Notes: a model not told the origin generated them from the sequence alone. Shown: positions 17,409-29,872, counted from the stretch's first letter. The stretch: DNA of 35,417 nt from Gammaproteobacteria bacterium (GCA_009937605.1 JAACFG010000011.1:1-35417), one strand, 5' to 3'. Translations and numbers: made by a program.

Positions 17409-18685
17409 TCGCTTTCCGTGTTGCGCATCGGGTTATTGGGGTGATCCGTCCAGGCCAGCGCTGCGTCATTGTCGTCGCTGACCTGCTTCATAGTAATGCA
17501 GCTGTCTACCGGGCACACGCTAACGCACAGGTTACAGCCGACGCATTCGTCATCGATAACTTCGAAGCGTCGTTCGCCATCAACCGTGTGCGTAATTGCC
17601 TGGTGCGACGTGTCTTCGCAGACAACGTGGCAGCGGCCGCACTTGATACAAAGGTCCTGGTCGATGACTGCCTTTTCGACGTAATTAAGATTAAGGTGCT
17701 GCCAGTCGGTGACGCTCGGTACCGCTTTGCCGATCAGCTCATCGAGCGCCATGTCCTTGTCGTCAAGAAAGGTCGAGAGCCCGTCGGCGAGATCATCGAT
17801 GATCTTGAAGCCGTAGACCATCGCGGCCGTACATATCTGCACATTCGATGCGCCGAGCGCGAGGAAGTCCACAGCATCGCGCCAGTTGGTAATGCCGCCG
17901 ATACCGGAAATCGGTAGCGCGCTGGTTTCCCGCGTGCGCGCGATTTCGGCAACCATGTTCAATGCGATCGGTTTTACAGCCTCGCCACAGTAACCGCCAT
18001 GGGTTCCCATGCCGCCGGTCGTGGGGTACATGGTCAGCGTGTCGTAGTTGACGCGCATGATGGAATTCACGGTATTGATGAGGGACACGGCGTCAGCACC
18101 GCCGGCCTGCGCGGCCTTGGCGGGCGGCAGAATACTCGCAACATTCGGAGTCAGTTTCACAATCACCGGGATCTTCGCTGCGCTCTTCGCCCACTCGGTC
18201 GCCATCTGGATGTACTCGGGGACCTGGCCAACCGCAGCGCCCATACCACGTTCAGACATGCCGTGCGGGCAGCCGAAGTTAAGCTCGAGCCCGTCGGCCC
18301 CCGTGTCCTCGATCATTGGAAGATGTTTTGCCCAGGCTTCTTCGTTCATCGGCAGCATGACCGAAACCACCACCGCACGATCCGGCCAATCACGTTTGAT
18401 CTGCCGGATCTCGTCGAGATTGGTCTGCAGCGGGCGATCTGTGATCAACTCGATGTTATTAAAGCCGATGACGCGACGTTCGTTGCTGTGCAGCGCGCTA
18501 TAACGCGGCCCGCTGACGTTGACGATCGGCGGCCCTTCTTCGCCCAGCGTCTTCCAGACGACGCCGCCCCATCCTGCCTCGAAAGCGCGGTTGACGTTGT
18601 AGGCCTTGTCCGTCGGTGGCGCGGACGCGAGCCAGAACGGGTTCGGAGATTCTATCCCTAAAAATGTGGACTTGAGGTCAGCCAT
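17405..18685 (-). CDS. preA: NAD-dependent dihydropyrimidine dehydrogenase subunit PreA
   Basis: The FMN and iron-sulfur subunit that reduces uracil and thymine to dihydropyrimidines. The N-terminal DHOD-like barrel contains the active-site loop NFGCPHGMSERGMG, whose Cys corresponds to the catalytic acid of mammalian DPD. Two C-terminal 4Fe-4S clusters are clear: Cys346/349/352/356 and Cys381/384/387/391. At 426 residues it is slightly longer than E. coli PreA (411). A GGGGGAG ribosome site lies at the end of preT, 2 bp from whose stop the gene-to-gene gap begins. In mammals PreT and PreA are fused in one chain; here they are separate adjacent genes. Direction in vivo (reduction, not oxidation) fits with hydA and ureidopropionase in the operon. 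Confidence 0.97.
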   Translation of the reverse strand: MADLKSTFLGIESPNPFWLASAPPTDKAYNVNRAFEAGWGGVVWKTLGEEGPPIVNVSGPRYSALHSNERRVIGFNNIELITDRPLQTNLDEIRQIKRDWPDRAVVVSVMLPMNEEAWAKHLPMIEDTGADGLELNFGCPHGMSERGMGAAVGQVPEYIQMATEWAKSAAKIPVIVKLTPNVASILPPAKAAQAGGADAVSLINTVNSIMRVNYDTLTMYPTTGGMGTHGGYCGEAVKPIALNMVAEIARTRETSALPISGIGGITNWRDAVDFLALGASNVQICTAAMVYGFKIIDDLADGLSTFLDDKDMALDELIGKAVPSVTDWQHLNLNYVEKAVIDQDLCIKCGRCHVVCEDTSHQAITHTVDGERRFEVIDDECVGCNLCVSVCPVDSCITMKQVSDDNDAALAWTDHPNNPMRNTESE

Positions 18686-18687
18686 CT

Positions 18688-19982
18688 TTATTGCTCCCCC
18701 AGGTGGCGGTCAATATCAATTGCCGCGAGCTTGCCGTGCTGCACGGCAGTCACGGTTAAGTCATCGCCGTCGATGACACAATCGCCGCCAGCCCATACTC
18801 TATCGAGCGATGTCCGGTGCCAGCCGTCGATGACGATGCGCCCATTTTCGGTAGCAGGCCCTTCGATGCCGTTGAGGTGTTGTCCGATCGCCTTGAAAAC
18901 GACATCGGCATACAGGACGAATTTGCCACTATCGGCATCAAACTCCACGCCCGTAACGTGCTCGTCGCCGAGAATACGTTTTGGGGGAGCGCGGTGGTGA
19001 ATCGTGACGCCGGACGTCTGCGCCAGTGCCTGCTCAAACGCGCTGGCACTCATGTTTTCCGGTCCGCGGCGATAAACCATGTGAACCTGCTCGGCACCCA
19101 GGTGACGGCTCTGTACGGCGATGTCGATCGCGGTCATGCCACCGCCGATGACCACCACGGTCCTGCCCACCGGTAATTCACTGAGATCTCCGGCCTGCCG
19201 CAGCTCGGCGATGTAGTCGGTGGCGTTAACGACACCGTCCTTGTCCTCGCCGTCGATTCCAAGATCATTCGAGCGACCCAGCCCGATACCCAGGAACACG
19301 GCGTCGTATTCGTTTCGGAGGTCGGTAAGGCTGACGTCAGCACCGAGTGCACAATTGTTGCGAACCTCGATTCCGCCGATCGCGAGGATGTAGTCAGCCT
19401 CATTCTGGGCGAAATCATTAACGGTCTTGTACGCGGCGATGCCGTACTCATTCAATCCGCCGACTTTTTCATCGCGGTTGAAGATGACGACATCATGACC
19501 CAGCGTGGCGAGGCGATGAGCACAGGACAATCCGGCTGGCCCACCGCCGACCACAGCGACCCGCTTACCGGTAGGCGCTGCACGCGCGAATAGCTGCTGT
19601 CCTGTTTCGATCAGTGGGTCGGTTGCGTAGCGCTGCAACAAGCCGATCTCGACGGGTTTCTCCTCATGCGTGTTGCGCACGCAGGCTTCTTCGCATAGGA
19701 CCTCGGTCGGACATACGCGAGAACACATGCCGCCCATGATGTTCTCGCTCAGGATGGTTCGCGCCGAGCCCTTAATGTTGTCGCTGCGAATCTTCTGGAT
19801 AAAAGCCGGAATGTCGATGCCCGTCGGGCATGCATCTGTGCAGGGGGCGTCGAAGCAAAAGTAGCAGCGGTCCGCCTCGATCAGCGCCTCTGATCGGGAC
19901 AGCGCTGGATGCAGGTCGCTGAAATTGGCGGCAATTTCATCCGGTTCCAGGCGCTTACTGCGAATGTCAGGCTGTTCCGTCA

Positions 19983-19983
<1 letters not shown>
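18688..19983 (-). CDS. preT: NAD-dependent dihydropyrimidine dehydrogenase subunit PreT
   Basis: The FAD subunit that passes electrons from NAD(P)H through iron-sulfur clusters to PreA. The N-terminal cluster cysteines are Cys40/43/48/52 and Cys87/91/97/101. An FAD Rossmann motif (VVGGGPAG) lies near residue 146 and an NAD(P)H Rossmann motif (VVIGGGMTAID) near residue 272. A C-terminal WAGGDCVIDGDDLTVTAV closes the FAD site. This matches glutamate synthase small-chain/PreT architecture. Complete Cys sets and adjacency to preA favour PreT over a GltD role. Its ATG shares one base with the hydA stop (TAATG), implying coupled translation. Confidence 0.96.
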
Positions 19984-22889
<2,906 letters not shown>

Positions 22890-22897
<8 letters not shown>

Positions 22898-23768
22898 CAG
22901 TTAATGGCCCGTAGGTCTCCGGGCGTCGATCGCGGAAGAACTGCCAGGTGTCGCGCACCTCGCGCACCATGTCGAGGTCGATCTCATGCACCAACAGCTC
23001 ATCATCGCCGTAACTGGCTTGCGCTTCGATTGCACCGCGAGGATTGACGATATAGCTGGATCCGTAGAACTCACCCATATTGTGCGTCGAGGCCCAGGGT
23101 TCTTCGCTACCGATGCGATTGATTGCGCCGATGAATACGCCGTTCGCTGCAGCCGATGCCGGCTGTTCGAGTTCCCACAGGTACTTCGATAGTCCCGCAA
23201 CGGTCGCGGATGGATTGACGATGTACTCGGCACCATTCAGTGCCAGCGCGCGCCAACCCTCGGGGAAGTGCCGGTCGTAGCAAATGTAGACGCCGAGTTT
23301 CAGATAGGCGGTTTCGAAAACAGGATAGCCGAGATCGCCGGGTTTGAAGAAGAACTTCTCGTAGAAGCCGGGATCGACCTGGGGAATGTGCGTTTTGCGG
23401 TATTTGCCCAGGTACCTGCCATCGGCGTCGATGACCGCGGCCGTGTTGTAATACACGCCCGTCATATGTTCCTCATAAATCGGTACAACGATCACCATGT
23501 TGTACTTCTTCGCATATTCCTGCATCAGCTGCGTTGTCGGCCCGTCGGGAATTTTCTCAGCGGCGGCGTACCACTTGCGGTCCTGGCCGGGGCAGAAATA
23601 GGGTTGGGTAAAGACTTCCTGAAAGCACAGGACCTGGACTCCCTGCTTGCCGGCATCTTCGATGAACGGAATATGCGCCTCGATCATACGCTCCCGGATT
23701 TCATCGGGTTGCATCGAGCCGTCGCCCTTGAGCGCCATCTGGATCAGGCCACACTTAACCTTGGACAT
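22890..23768 (-). CDS. Beta-ureidopropionase (N-carbamoyl-beta-alanine amidohydrolase)
   Basis: A nitrilase-superfamily amidase that hydrolyses N-carbamoyl-beta-alanine to beta-alanine, CO2 and ammonia, the final step of reductive pyrimidine breakdown. The Glu-Lys-Cys triad is visible: Glu51 in FQEVF, Lys125 in KYRKTHIPQ and Cys163 in YICYDRHFPEG. I start the gene at 23768 rather than 23783 because a GAGAGGGA site precedes this ATG at good spacing and MSKVKCGLIQ is the expected N-terminus. This gives 292 residues. It is the first gene of a six-gene operon with hydA and preTA. An N-carbamoyl-D-amino-acid or putrescine amidase is less likely in this setting. Confidence 0.95.
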
Positions 23769-23797
23769 GAGTTTCCCTCTCAACGGATTTTGTTGTT

Positions 23798-23825
23798 AGT
23801 CGTCTACCTACAGTCGTCCATAATA
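23798..23825 (-). promoter_or_regulatory. Predicted promoter region of the pyrimidine-degradation operon
   Basis: In the 75-bp gap before the operon, the minus strand carries TATTAT (23820-23825), a good -10 candidate without a clear -35. Just downstream, GACGACT occurs twice, 14 bp apart (at 23812-23818 and 23798-23804), covering the expected transcription start. The tandem copies could bind a repressor. By-eye prediction only. Confidence 0.4.
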
Positions 23826-23843
23826 GCAGCGAAATCGCGACAT

Positions 23844-24641
23844 CTACTGCACTGAGGACCACGATCCGTGCATCGGATTTGGCAGGATGTACCAGCCGTT
23901 GCCCCAGTATTCGGCATATTTCCTGACTGCCGCGTCCCTGGAGGCGCGCGTGCCTGCCTCGGTACAAGGTGCGTAGACCTTCTTGCGGGCACAGGGTATG
24001 AAGTCGCCGAGATCATCGCCGATGACCATGATGACTCTGTGGCTCTCACCAATCAGCTGTCGCCGCACCAGTTTTTCGCGCTTCCAGTCGGGTTGCTCAT
24101 CCGCCAGGGAAACAAACTCTGGCTCGGTCGAAATACCGATTTCCTGCAGACCTTCGATAACCGTCTGTTTCTGCGGACAGGCTTCGGATTCGCCCTCGTA
24201 TTGTTCGCACGGCCTGTTGGTCAGGAAGAATATCTGCACGCCCGCCGCGCGAGCGGCCTTGACGAATTCCACGACTCCGGGGACTGGTTGTGCCGTGTGC
24301 TCGCGATCCCAGTAATCCAGTTTGTAGTTGTCGAACGGCCGCTCAAAGCTGATCTGGAAATCAACGTTGTTGATGACTGTTTCATCAATGTCCAGGATGA
24401 CTGCAGCTGGAAGCTTCTCAGCACCGGTCTGCCCGGGCAGAGCCGTCCAGGACGTGTCGTCAATGAACCTGGGCAGCGCTCGTGTAGCCGTGCCATATAC
24501 CTGCCGAGTGACTGCCCCGTACTCGGCAGCATTCTTCACCCAGAACAGGCCCAGGTCATCTTCAGGATCGGGAGCTTGTGAAGCGCACGCCGTCAACAGG
24601 AGCGCAAAAATGGCAAGCGTTGCCGTACGTGTCGTTTTCAT
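23844..24641 (-). CDS. Lipoprotein acid phosphatase/5'-nucleotidase, e(P4)/OlpA type
   Basis: A HAD-superfamily phosphatase with a lipoprotein signal peptide (LLTAC, Cys19). The DDDD-type motif LDIDET gives nucleophile Asp84 and Asp86, FFLTNRP is motif II and GDDLGDF is the acidic motif. At 265 residues it matches Haemophilus e(P4) and related class C acid phosphatases, which dephosphorylate nucleoside monophosphates and NMN at the outer membrane. The start lies only 22 bp from that of the divergent nucleotidase. The stop is 75 bp upstream of the ureidopropionase start. It probably supplies nucleosides for the CNT permeases. Substrate preference among nucleotides is not readable. Confidence 0.92.
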   Translation of the reverse strand: MKTTRTATLAIFALLLTACASQAPDPEDDLGLFWVKNAAEYGAVTRQVYGTATRALPRFIDDTSWTALPGQTGAEKLPAAVILDIDETVINNVDFQISFERPFDNYKLDYWDREHTAQPVPGVVEFVKAARAAGVQIFFLTNRPCEQYEGESEACPQKQTVIEGLQEIGISTEPEFVSLADEQPDWKREKLVRRQLIGESHRVIMVIGDDLGDFIPCARKKVYAPCTEAGTRASRDAAVRKYAEYWGNGWYILPNPMHGSWSSVQ

Positions 24642-24663
24642 GATTTCAGGTTAGCATGCCCAC

Positions 24664-26271
24664 ATGAGAAAAATCACTCCGCTAATCGTCGCCGTCGGCC
24701 TGTTGTTTTCGGCCTGCGCAGCGACGTCGAACCAACAGTCCGAACAGCCGTCTGACGGGCTGACATTTATTCATCTCAACGATACGTATCGAGTCGGCGC
24801 GGTCGAAGACGGCAAGCGCGGTGGCTTCAGTCGCGTGGTCACACTCGTACACGAACTGCAGGCGCAGGGGCGCGACGTTCGCATCCTGCATGGTGGCGAT
24901 TTTCTGTATCCCTCGCTGGAGAGCAATCTCTGGGATGGCCTGCAGATGGTCGATGCCATGAATTTCGTCAATGCGATCGCGCCAATGTACGTAACGTCGG
25001 GCAATCACGAATTTGATCGCCGAGGATCATCGCAATTGGTTGCGGCAATCAAGGCCTCCGAGTTCAATTGGCTCGGAGACAACTACACGTTCAAGACCGG
25101 CGACGAGGTTGCAGACAACGCCCTGCAGGCAGCGTTCACGTTTGAGCACGCTGGCGAAACGATCGGCGTCTTCTCATTGACTCTGCATGAGTACGATGGC
25201 GGCAACAAGCGGGACTACCTCGAGGTCGATCGCGACTACAAAGCGGTCGCCGAAAGGACAATCGCCGAACTGGAAGACCGCGGTGTCGACCTGATAATTG
25301 GCGTTACCCATCTGCTCATGTGGCAGGACGTTGAGATTGCGAGCCTCAAGGCTGCGCATCCCAAGGTGGCGTTTATCGTCGGTGGCCACGATCACGAGCC
25401 GCAATACAGCGCCGCCAGCGACACGTCCGCCCTCGTGATGAAAGGCGCATCAAACGCGCGCGTTATCTGGCGAATCGATGTTGAGTTCGATGCCTCGGGA
25501 GCCTTTGTTGTCAACGAGGAGCGTATCGATCTGGATGAGTCGATACCTCTTGATCCGGATTACGAGGTGCTGGCCGCCAAATGGAACGATCTCCTGATCG
25601 GGAAATTTCCATTTCTCAATGCCCGCGTAGGCACTGCGGCAATTGCAATGGATGCTCGCGAGGAGACCGTCAGGAGCAGTGAGACCAGTTGGGGAAATTT
25701 CATCACTGATCAGATGCGTTCTGCGTTCGGCGAGCCCGAGGCGGATTTTGCCTTTATCAATTCCGGTACCCTGAGGCTCGACGACTACATCGAGGACGAC
25801 ATCCTGTTCGATGACATCGGGAGAACGTTTGGCTTCAGTTCTTATCTCAGGCATACGACCCTGACAGGCGCAGAGTTCAGGCGCGTTCTTGAAGCCGGTT
25901 ATCGCGGTGGTCCCGAGGCTCAGGGCTATTTTCCACAGATTTCGGGTTTCCGGGTCTGTGTCGATCGCAGTCGCGACGAATTCGATCGCATCGTCAGCTT
26001 GCAGGTGCCGACAGAGGGCGGCTGGAGTGAAGTTGACGAGAAGCGTGAATACACGGTCGTTGTACCCGACTTTCTTTATGGCGGAGGTGACGGCTACGAG
26101 CTTCCGAAGGATCGCTTCGCATCCCGGCCGGGCTCCGAGTTGAAGTACCTGGTGCTTGACGCGATCTTGCGTGCCCAGGGTCTTGGGCAGGCGGTTGGTG
26201 TTCCGGTAACGGAGGAAAACCGGCGCTACCATTCGCCCGGTGAAGGCGAGGATTCCTGCTTTAGGGATTGA
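24664..26271 (+). CDS. Lipoprotein 5'-nucleotidase/UshA-family metallophosphatase
   Basis: A 535-residue two-domain nucleotidase. A lipoprotein signal (Cys18 in FSAC) is followed by the metallophosphatase domain: HLNDTY (Asp40), GGDFLYPS, GNHEFD, VTHL and GGHDHEP. The C-terminal 5'-nucleotidase substrate domain begins near residue 340 (SWGNFITDQM, FINSGTLR, then a Phe-containing SGFRV). In UshA the first motif is D-x-H; here it is Asp40-Thr-Tyr42. I recall a family branch with HFNDVY-like sequence, so the Tyr may be normal for that branch. It probably frees nucleosides from nucleotides in the periplasm or at the surface, together with the divergent e(P4)-like phosphatase. Confidence 0.93.
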   Translation: MRKITPLIVAVGLLFSACAATSNQQSEQPSDGLTFIHLNDTYRVGAVEDGKRGGFSRVVTLVHELQAQGRDVRILHGGDFLYPSLESNLWDGLQMVDAMNFVNAIAPMYVTSGNHEFDRRGSSQLVAAIKASEFNWLGDNYTFKTGDEVADNALQAAFTFEHAGETIGVFSLTLHEYDGGNKRDYLEVDRDYKAVAERTIAELEDRGVDLIIGVTHLLMWQDVEIASLKAAHPKVAFIVGGHDHEPQYSAASDTSALVMKGASNARVIWRIDVEFDASGAFVVNEERIDLDESIPLDPDYEVLAAKWNDLLIGKFPFLNARVGTAAIAMDAREETVRSSETSWGNFITDQMRSAFGEPEADFAFINSGTLRLDDYIEDDILFDDIGRTFGFSSYLRHTTLTGAEFRRVLEAGYRGGPEAQGYFPQISGFRVCVDRSRDEFDRIVSLQVPTEGGWSEVDEKREYTVVVPDFLYGGGDGYELPKDRFASRPGSELKYLVLDAILRAQGLGQAVGVPVTEENRRYHSPGEGEDSCFRD

Positions 26272-26276
26272 TCAGG

Positions 26277-26300
26277 ACGCCGCTCTCGCACATCCCTGTG
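26277..26300. repeat. Dispersed 24-nt intergenic repeat, copy 2
   Basis: Matches 5670-5693 at 21 of 24 positions. A second short relative of the core, GTACATCCATGTAC, follows at 26314-26327 and is a perfect 6-bp inverted repeat around CC. The group lies between the convergent nucleotidase and receptor genes, just beyond the terminator. Confidence 0.6.
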
Positions 26301-26327
26301 CTTCGCGGCATAAGTACATCCATGTAC

Positions 26328-26355
26328 AAAAAAGGGCGGCCCGAGGGCCGCCCTT
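26328..26355 (-). terminator. Rho-independent terminator of the Oar-like receptor gene
   Basis: On the minus strand AAGGGCGGCC, a 4-nt loop and GGCCGCCCTT form a perfect 10-bp stem followed by T residues, 22 bp after the receptor stop. The + strand side lacks a T-run, so it serves mainly the minus-strand gene. Confidence 0.9.
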
Positions 26356-26377
26356 CTTACTCAGACTGAGCTGGTAC

Positions 26378-29300
26378 TTAGAAGTTGTACTGGAAGCCGA
26401 TACGCATTCTCCAGAGCGAAGCTCGTGTCGAGCGGCTCTGGCTCTGAGGAACGTATTCCTCGAACACATACTGACCATTTTCCAGGCTTGCCTCAACGAC
26501 CGGCGCGGCACGCGGGAAGCTGCGTTCGTACAGCACGCCCCATTCGTCATTGAGCAGGTTGCCGAGATTTTCGATCGTGAAGTAGATGCTGGCCTTTTGA
26601 TCGCTGGCGAAACCGGGGATTTCCTGGCTGATACGCAGATCAAACTTGGTCCACCAGTCGCTTTGCAGAGAGTTGCGAGCAACAATGCCGCCACCGTACT
26701 TGGTCAGGCCTTTTCCTTCTGCCCATGCAAAGAATGCGTCCTGGTCGAAGCCCGGATCGAAGACGACGTTCGGGTCATTGGGACCGTCAGGCATGTACAA
26801 CAAGCTGCGATCGTCATCCGGGCAGAAGAACGGCCCGCAGACGAACATCGCCTGCTCAGAGAACGTAGCGCTGTAAGGACGGCCCTTGTTGGCAGAACCA
26901 AACAGGGTGAAGCGCGTCACGTTATTGCCAAACCACTCAGCCTGGTAGCCGAGCTTCGCGATGAACCGATGCTCCATCTCGTAGTTTGCCCTGGCGACGC
27001 CTGGATCGTTCGGATCCCCAACGGAAATGTTGAAGAAGTTGGAGAATGCGACCGAACTCGTCATCGGGCTGACTTCGGTGGAATCCGTGTACGCGTAACC
27101 AAGGGTCCAGTCCAGACCGAAGTCATGGACTTTGCTAAGCGTTGTAGAGAAGCTCAGCTGCTCGCCATCGCTACCCTGAACGTTGTCCAGGATGAAGTCG
27201 CCATTGAAGAGACGATCACACACGGGCCCTGTGCCAATAGGGTCGGTATCACAGCCCGCAACACTCTTGTCGGCCTGGTAGTAGATGGGCCGACCGTCAG
27301 GTGCCGTGTCAGTCTGCACATACGTGTCGTCACGGATGACCGCCGAGTTATCAGATCTCGAGAAGATCAGGTCGGCATTGAGCAGGTACCCGTCTCCGAA
27401 ATTCCAACTCGCACCCAGTGAGAGCTTCCAGTTAGCCGGAATCTCGAAGTTGGGATCAATTGCGTTCACACCAGAGTTTGCTGTCCCATTGGCAACGAAG
27501 TCGATCATTGTTGATGGCGCATCAAATACCGGCTGGCCATTGCCGTCTGTGCCGAGAGGTACCGGGTCTGCGCCATTAGCGCCTGGAGAACCGAGGAAAC
27601 GATCAGGATTGATATTCAGGTCTCGAACGTCACCATCACCTTCGCGCGCCTGTACCTGCGTGATACCGTCGTTCTGGTAGTTGTTACCCAGCCACACGTT
27701 CGGGTTGCCACCGCTGTAGAGACCGAAACCACCGCGCAAAGTCAGATCTTCGTTGATACCCCAGCTGAAGCCCAGTCGAGGTTGCAGCAAGTCCAGACCG
27801 TCGAAATTCTTGCGGTTCGTGAAGCCCGTGCGCGCGATAAAATTACTGTTCTCCGTCGGCAGGTCGCTGCTCGTATACCAGTCGTATCGCAAGCCTGCGA
27901 CCAGGATGAAGTCGCTATTCGGAAACGTGATCTCGTCCTGGACGTAAACAGTGTTAACCGCGTAGGCGAACTCGGCGGCCGCATCATTCGGATTCAGGGA
28001 CGGCGCCGCATTGCCGTAGTAGATGTCGTCCGGGCTGAGGGCTTCGAACTGATCAATACAACCGTCCGGATTGCCGTCACGGCTGCAACCAACCGTATTG
28101 CCGTCGAGGTCCGTATTCTCCTCGTCGAAGCGATACTCGCCGATCGTGTGCTGCAGGAACAGGTTGAAGATATCGACTTCTTCCATCTCGTAGCCGAACC
28201 CCCAGAGGTGGTCCCCTGCGGACCAGTTGCCCGCGAGCTTGAGATTCAGGGTGGTGTAATCAAGATCGTTTGACTGACGGGAGTCGTCGCCACCGAGATA
28301 GACGATCGCCCGATCGAAGCTGCCGTCACCATCATTGTCGGCATAGGTCTCGATCTGTACTTCGCCAAAGCCTTGGTTGTTGATTGTTTCCTGCCGGTTG
28401 TCGAGATCGGAGTAGCCGACCTTGACTTCCGTGCTGAACCTGTCGGTCCAGTCAGAAAATACCATCACGTTATAGGCTTTCAGCTCAGCGCCACGCTCGT
28501 AGAAATGATTCGAAAACTCGTATTCGTCGGAATCACTATCAGACTGCGATGTATTGAAGCCGTCGTTGTAGTTGTATGTAAACGCCGCATTGTGATTGTC
28601 ATTAATAGTCCAATCCAGACGCAGCAGGTACTTCTCGTCGTCGTAGGGCCTGTTCAGGATGGTGGCGCCTGGATCATAGCCGTAAACGTTCTGGGCAATC
28701 TGGGCGATCCTGTCGAGCTGTGCCTGTGTGGTACCGGCAACCGGACGACCGCAGGTCTGATCGCCGGCGCAGCGATCGAATATGTCCGCAGCGTCTCTCT
28801 TCTCATACGAGAAATGGAAGAAGAGATTGTCTTGAACAATTGGGCCGCCGACCGAGAATCCCCAGCGCGTGTCATCGAAACTGCCCTGATCGATTTTGTC
28901 GCCTTCGAGCGAATCTCCTATGAAACTGTCGTCTCCGTAGCTTGCCCAGAATCTGCCAGTCCAGGAATTGGTGCCCGAGCGTGTTACGGCGTTGACGTTA
29001 CAGGCCGTGAAGCCGCCGTACTGTACATCGAACGGGGATAGCTCAACAGACACCTGTTCAATCGCATCGAACGGGAACGGCATGCGTTGCGTCGGGTAGC
29101 CATTGCTGTTCAAGCCGAAGTTGTCATTCTTTTTGACGCCATCGACCGTCAGGCTGTTGAACCGGGGGTTCGCACCGACACACTGCACGGAATCGACAAA
29201 GGCCCTGTCAATATAGACGCGGGGATCGACGCGCACGATGTCATTGATGTCACGATTTATCGACGGCATGTTCTGCAGGTCGTCGAAACTGAAGCTCGTC

Positions 29301-29746
29301 GCCGGCCCAAGGGCCACTTGTGTGACTTGAACAACGGCGGCCGTAACGACGATTTCCTCGATATCCGCCGGACTCAGGGTAACCGCTGAATTAAACGTCT
29401 CACCCAGATTGATATAGACATCGGTAACCGTGTGGCTGGCATGATCGGGCATGGTGATAACGACCGTGTACGGGCCACCAACAGAAAGGTCACCTACCTG
29501 GTACTGCCCCGAGGCGGACGAGGTCGCTCGACTGACGCGCCCCGTTCGGGTATCTGTGATTTGAATGGTTGCGCCCACAGCCGCACTACCATCGGAAGCC
29601 GTAAGGCTGCCGCGTATGGCGGAAGTGGTTTCCTGTGCGTTTGACGCAACAGGAAGAGCGACAATAAAAACTGCGGCCAGGGCCACAAGCGATAACTGTT
29701 TCATCGCTGCGAACGCCGACCTGAAGACTCGAGATTTTTGATTCAT
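26378..29746 (-). CDS. Oar-like TonB-dependent receptor with carboxypeptidase-regulatory-like domain
   Basis: A large outer-membrane receptor (1122 residues from the chosen start). The signal peptide ends ASNAQ, after a long basic N-terminus. Next comes a carboxypeptidase D regulatory-like beta domain (about 40-130: AIRGSLTASDGSAAVGATI...), then a divergent plug (NDIVRVDPRVYID, GGFTACNVNAVTRSGTN), then a long barrel ending GFQYNF. This is the layout of Oar-type receptors. I chose the ATG at 29746 because of its GGGGAT site; in-frame codons up to 29857 add no signal-like sequence, and an ATG at 29704 is a less likely alternative. The ligand is unknown. The gene is monocistronic, with its own terminator and a palindrome in its promoter. 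Confidence 0.93.
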   Translation of the reverse strand: MNQKSRVFRSAFAAMKQLSLVALAAVFIVALPVASNAQETTSAIRGSLTASDGSAAVGATIQITDTRTGRVSRATSSASGQYQVGDLSVGGPYTVVITMPDHASHTVTDVYINLGETFNSAVTLSPADIEEIVVTAAVVQVTQVALGPATSFSFDDLQNMPSINRDINDIVRVDPRVYIDRAFVDSVQCVGANPRFNSLTVDGVKKNDNFGLNSNGYPTQRMPFPFDAIEQVSVELSPFDVQYGGFTACNVNAVTRSGTNSWTGRFWASYGDDSFIGDSLEGDKIDQGSFDDTRWGFSVGGPIVQDNLFFHFSYEKRDAADIFDRCAGDQTCGRPVAGTTQAQLDRIAQIAQNVYGYDPGATILNRPYDDEKYLLRLDWTINDNHNAAFTYNYNDGFNTSQSDSDSDEYEFSNHFYERGAELKAYNVMVFSDWTDRFSTEVKVGYSDLDNRQETINNQGFGEVQIETYADNDGDGSFDRAIVYLGGDDSRQSNDLDYTTLNLKLAGNWSAGDHLWGFGYEMEEVDIFNLFLQHTIGEYRFDEENTDLDGNTVGCSRDGNPDGCIDQFEALSPDDIYYGNAAPSLNPNDAAAEFAYAVNTVYVQDEITFPNSDFILVAGLRYDWYTSSDLPTENSNFIARTGFTNRKNFDGLDLLQPRLGFSWGINEDLTLRGGFGLYSGGNPNVWLGNNYQNDGITQVQAREGDGDVRDLNINPDRFLGSPGANGADPVPLGTDGNGQPVFDAPSTMIDFVANGTANSGVNAIDPNFEIPANWKLSLGASWNFGDGYLLNADLIFSRSDNSAVIRDDTYVQTDTAPDGRPIYYQADKSVAGCDTDPIGTGPVCDRLFNGDFILDNVQGSDGEQLSFSTTLSKVHDFGLDWTLGYAYTDSTEVSPMTSSVAFSNFFNISVGDPNDPGVARANYEMEHRFIAKLGYQAEWFGNNVTRFTLFGSANKGRPYSATFSEQAMFVCGPFFCPDDDRSLLYMPDGPNDPNVVFDPGFDQDAFFAWAEGKGLTKYGGGIVARNSLQSDWWTKFDLRISQEIPGFASDQKASIYFTIENLGNLLNDEWGVLYERSFPRAAPVVEASLENGQYVFEEYVPQSQSRSTRASLWRMRIGFQYNF

Positions 29747-29855
29747 TATTGATCCCCGACTTTTAGAAACGCGAAAGTCCAGCGCCCGACTATGACAGCT
29801 GGGTTTCGCCTGGTTATTTTTCGCCCAATTTCGAGCCGAAGGCACGAAAGTGGAC

Positions 29856-29861
29856 ATTATC
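29856..29861 (-). promoter_or_regulatory. Predicted -10 of the Oar-like receptor gene
   Basis: GATAAT on the minus strand, one mismatch from consensus. The -35 position at 17-18 bp spacing falls inside the perfect palindrome at 29873-29887 and is itself weak, suggesting that a bound protein controls this promoter. Leader length would be about 100 nt. Confidence 0.35.
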
Positions 29862-29872
29862 TTTAGGTGTTG

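Noticed and set aside
26240..27421. A 393-codon + strand open frame opposite the Oar-like receptor
   Set aside because: It lies antisense to a gene with a clear signal peptide, plug and barrel, has no recognisable domain, and arises from the codon bias of the real gene.
29747..29857. Upstream extension of the Oar-like receptor gene
   Set aside because: The extra 37 residues precede a proper start with a GGGGAT site and would place the signal peptide internally.
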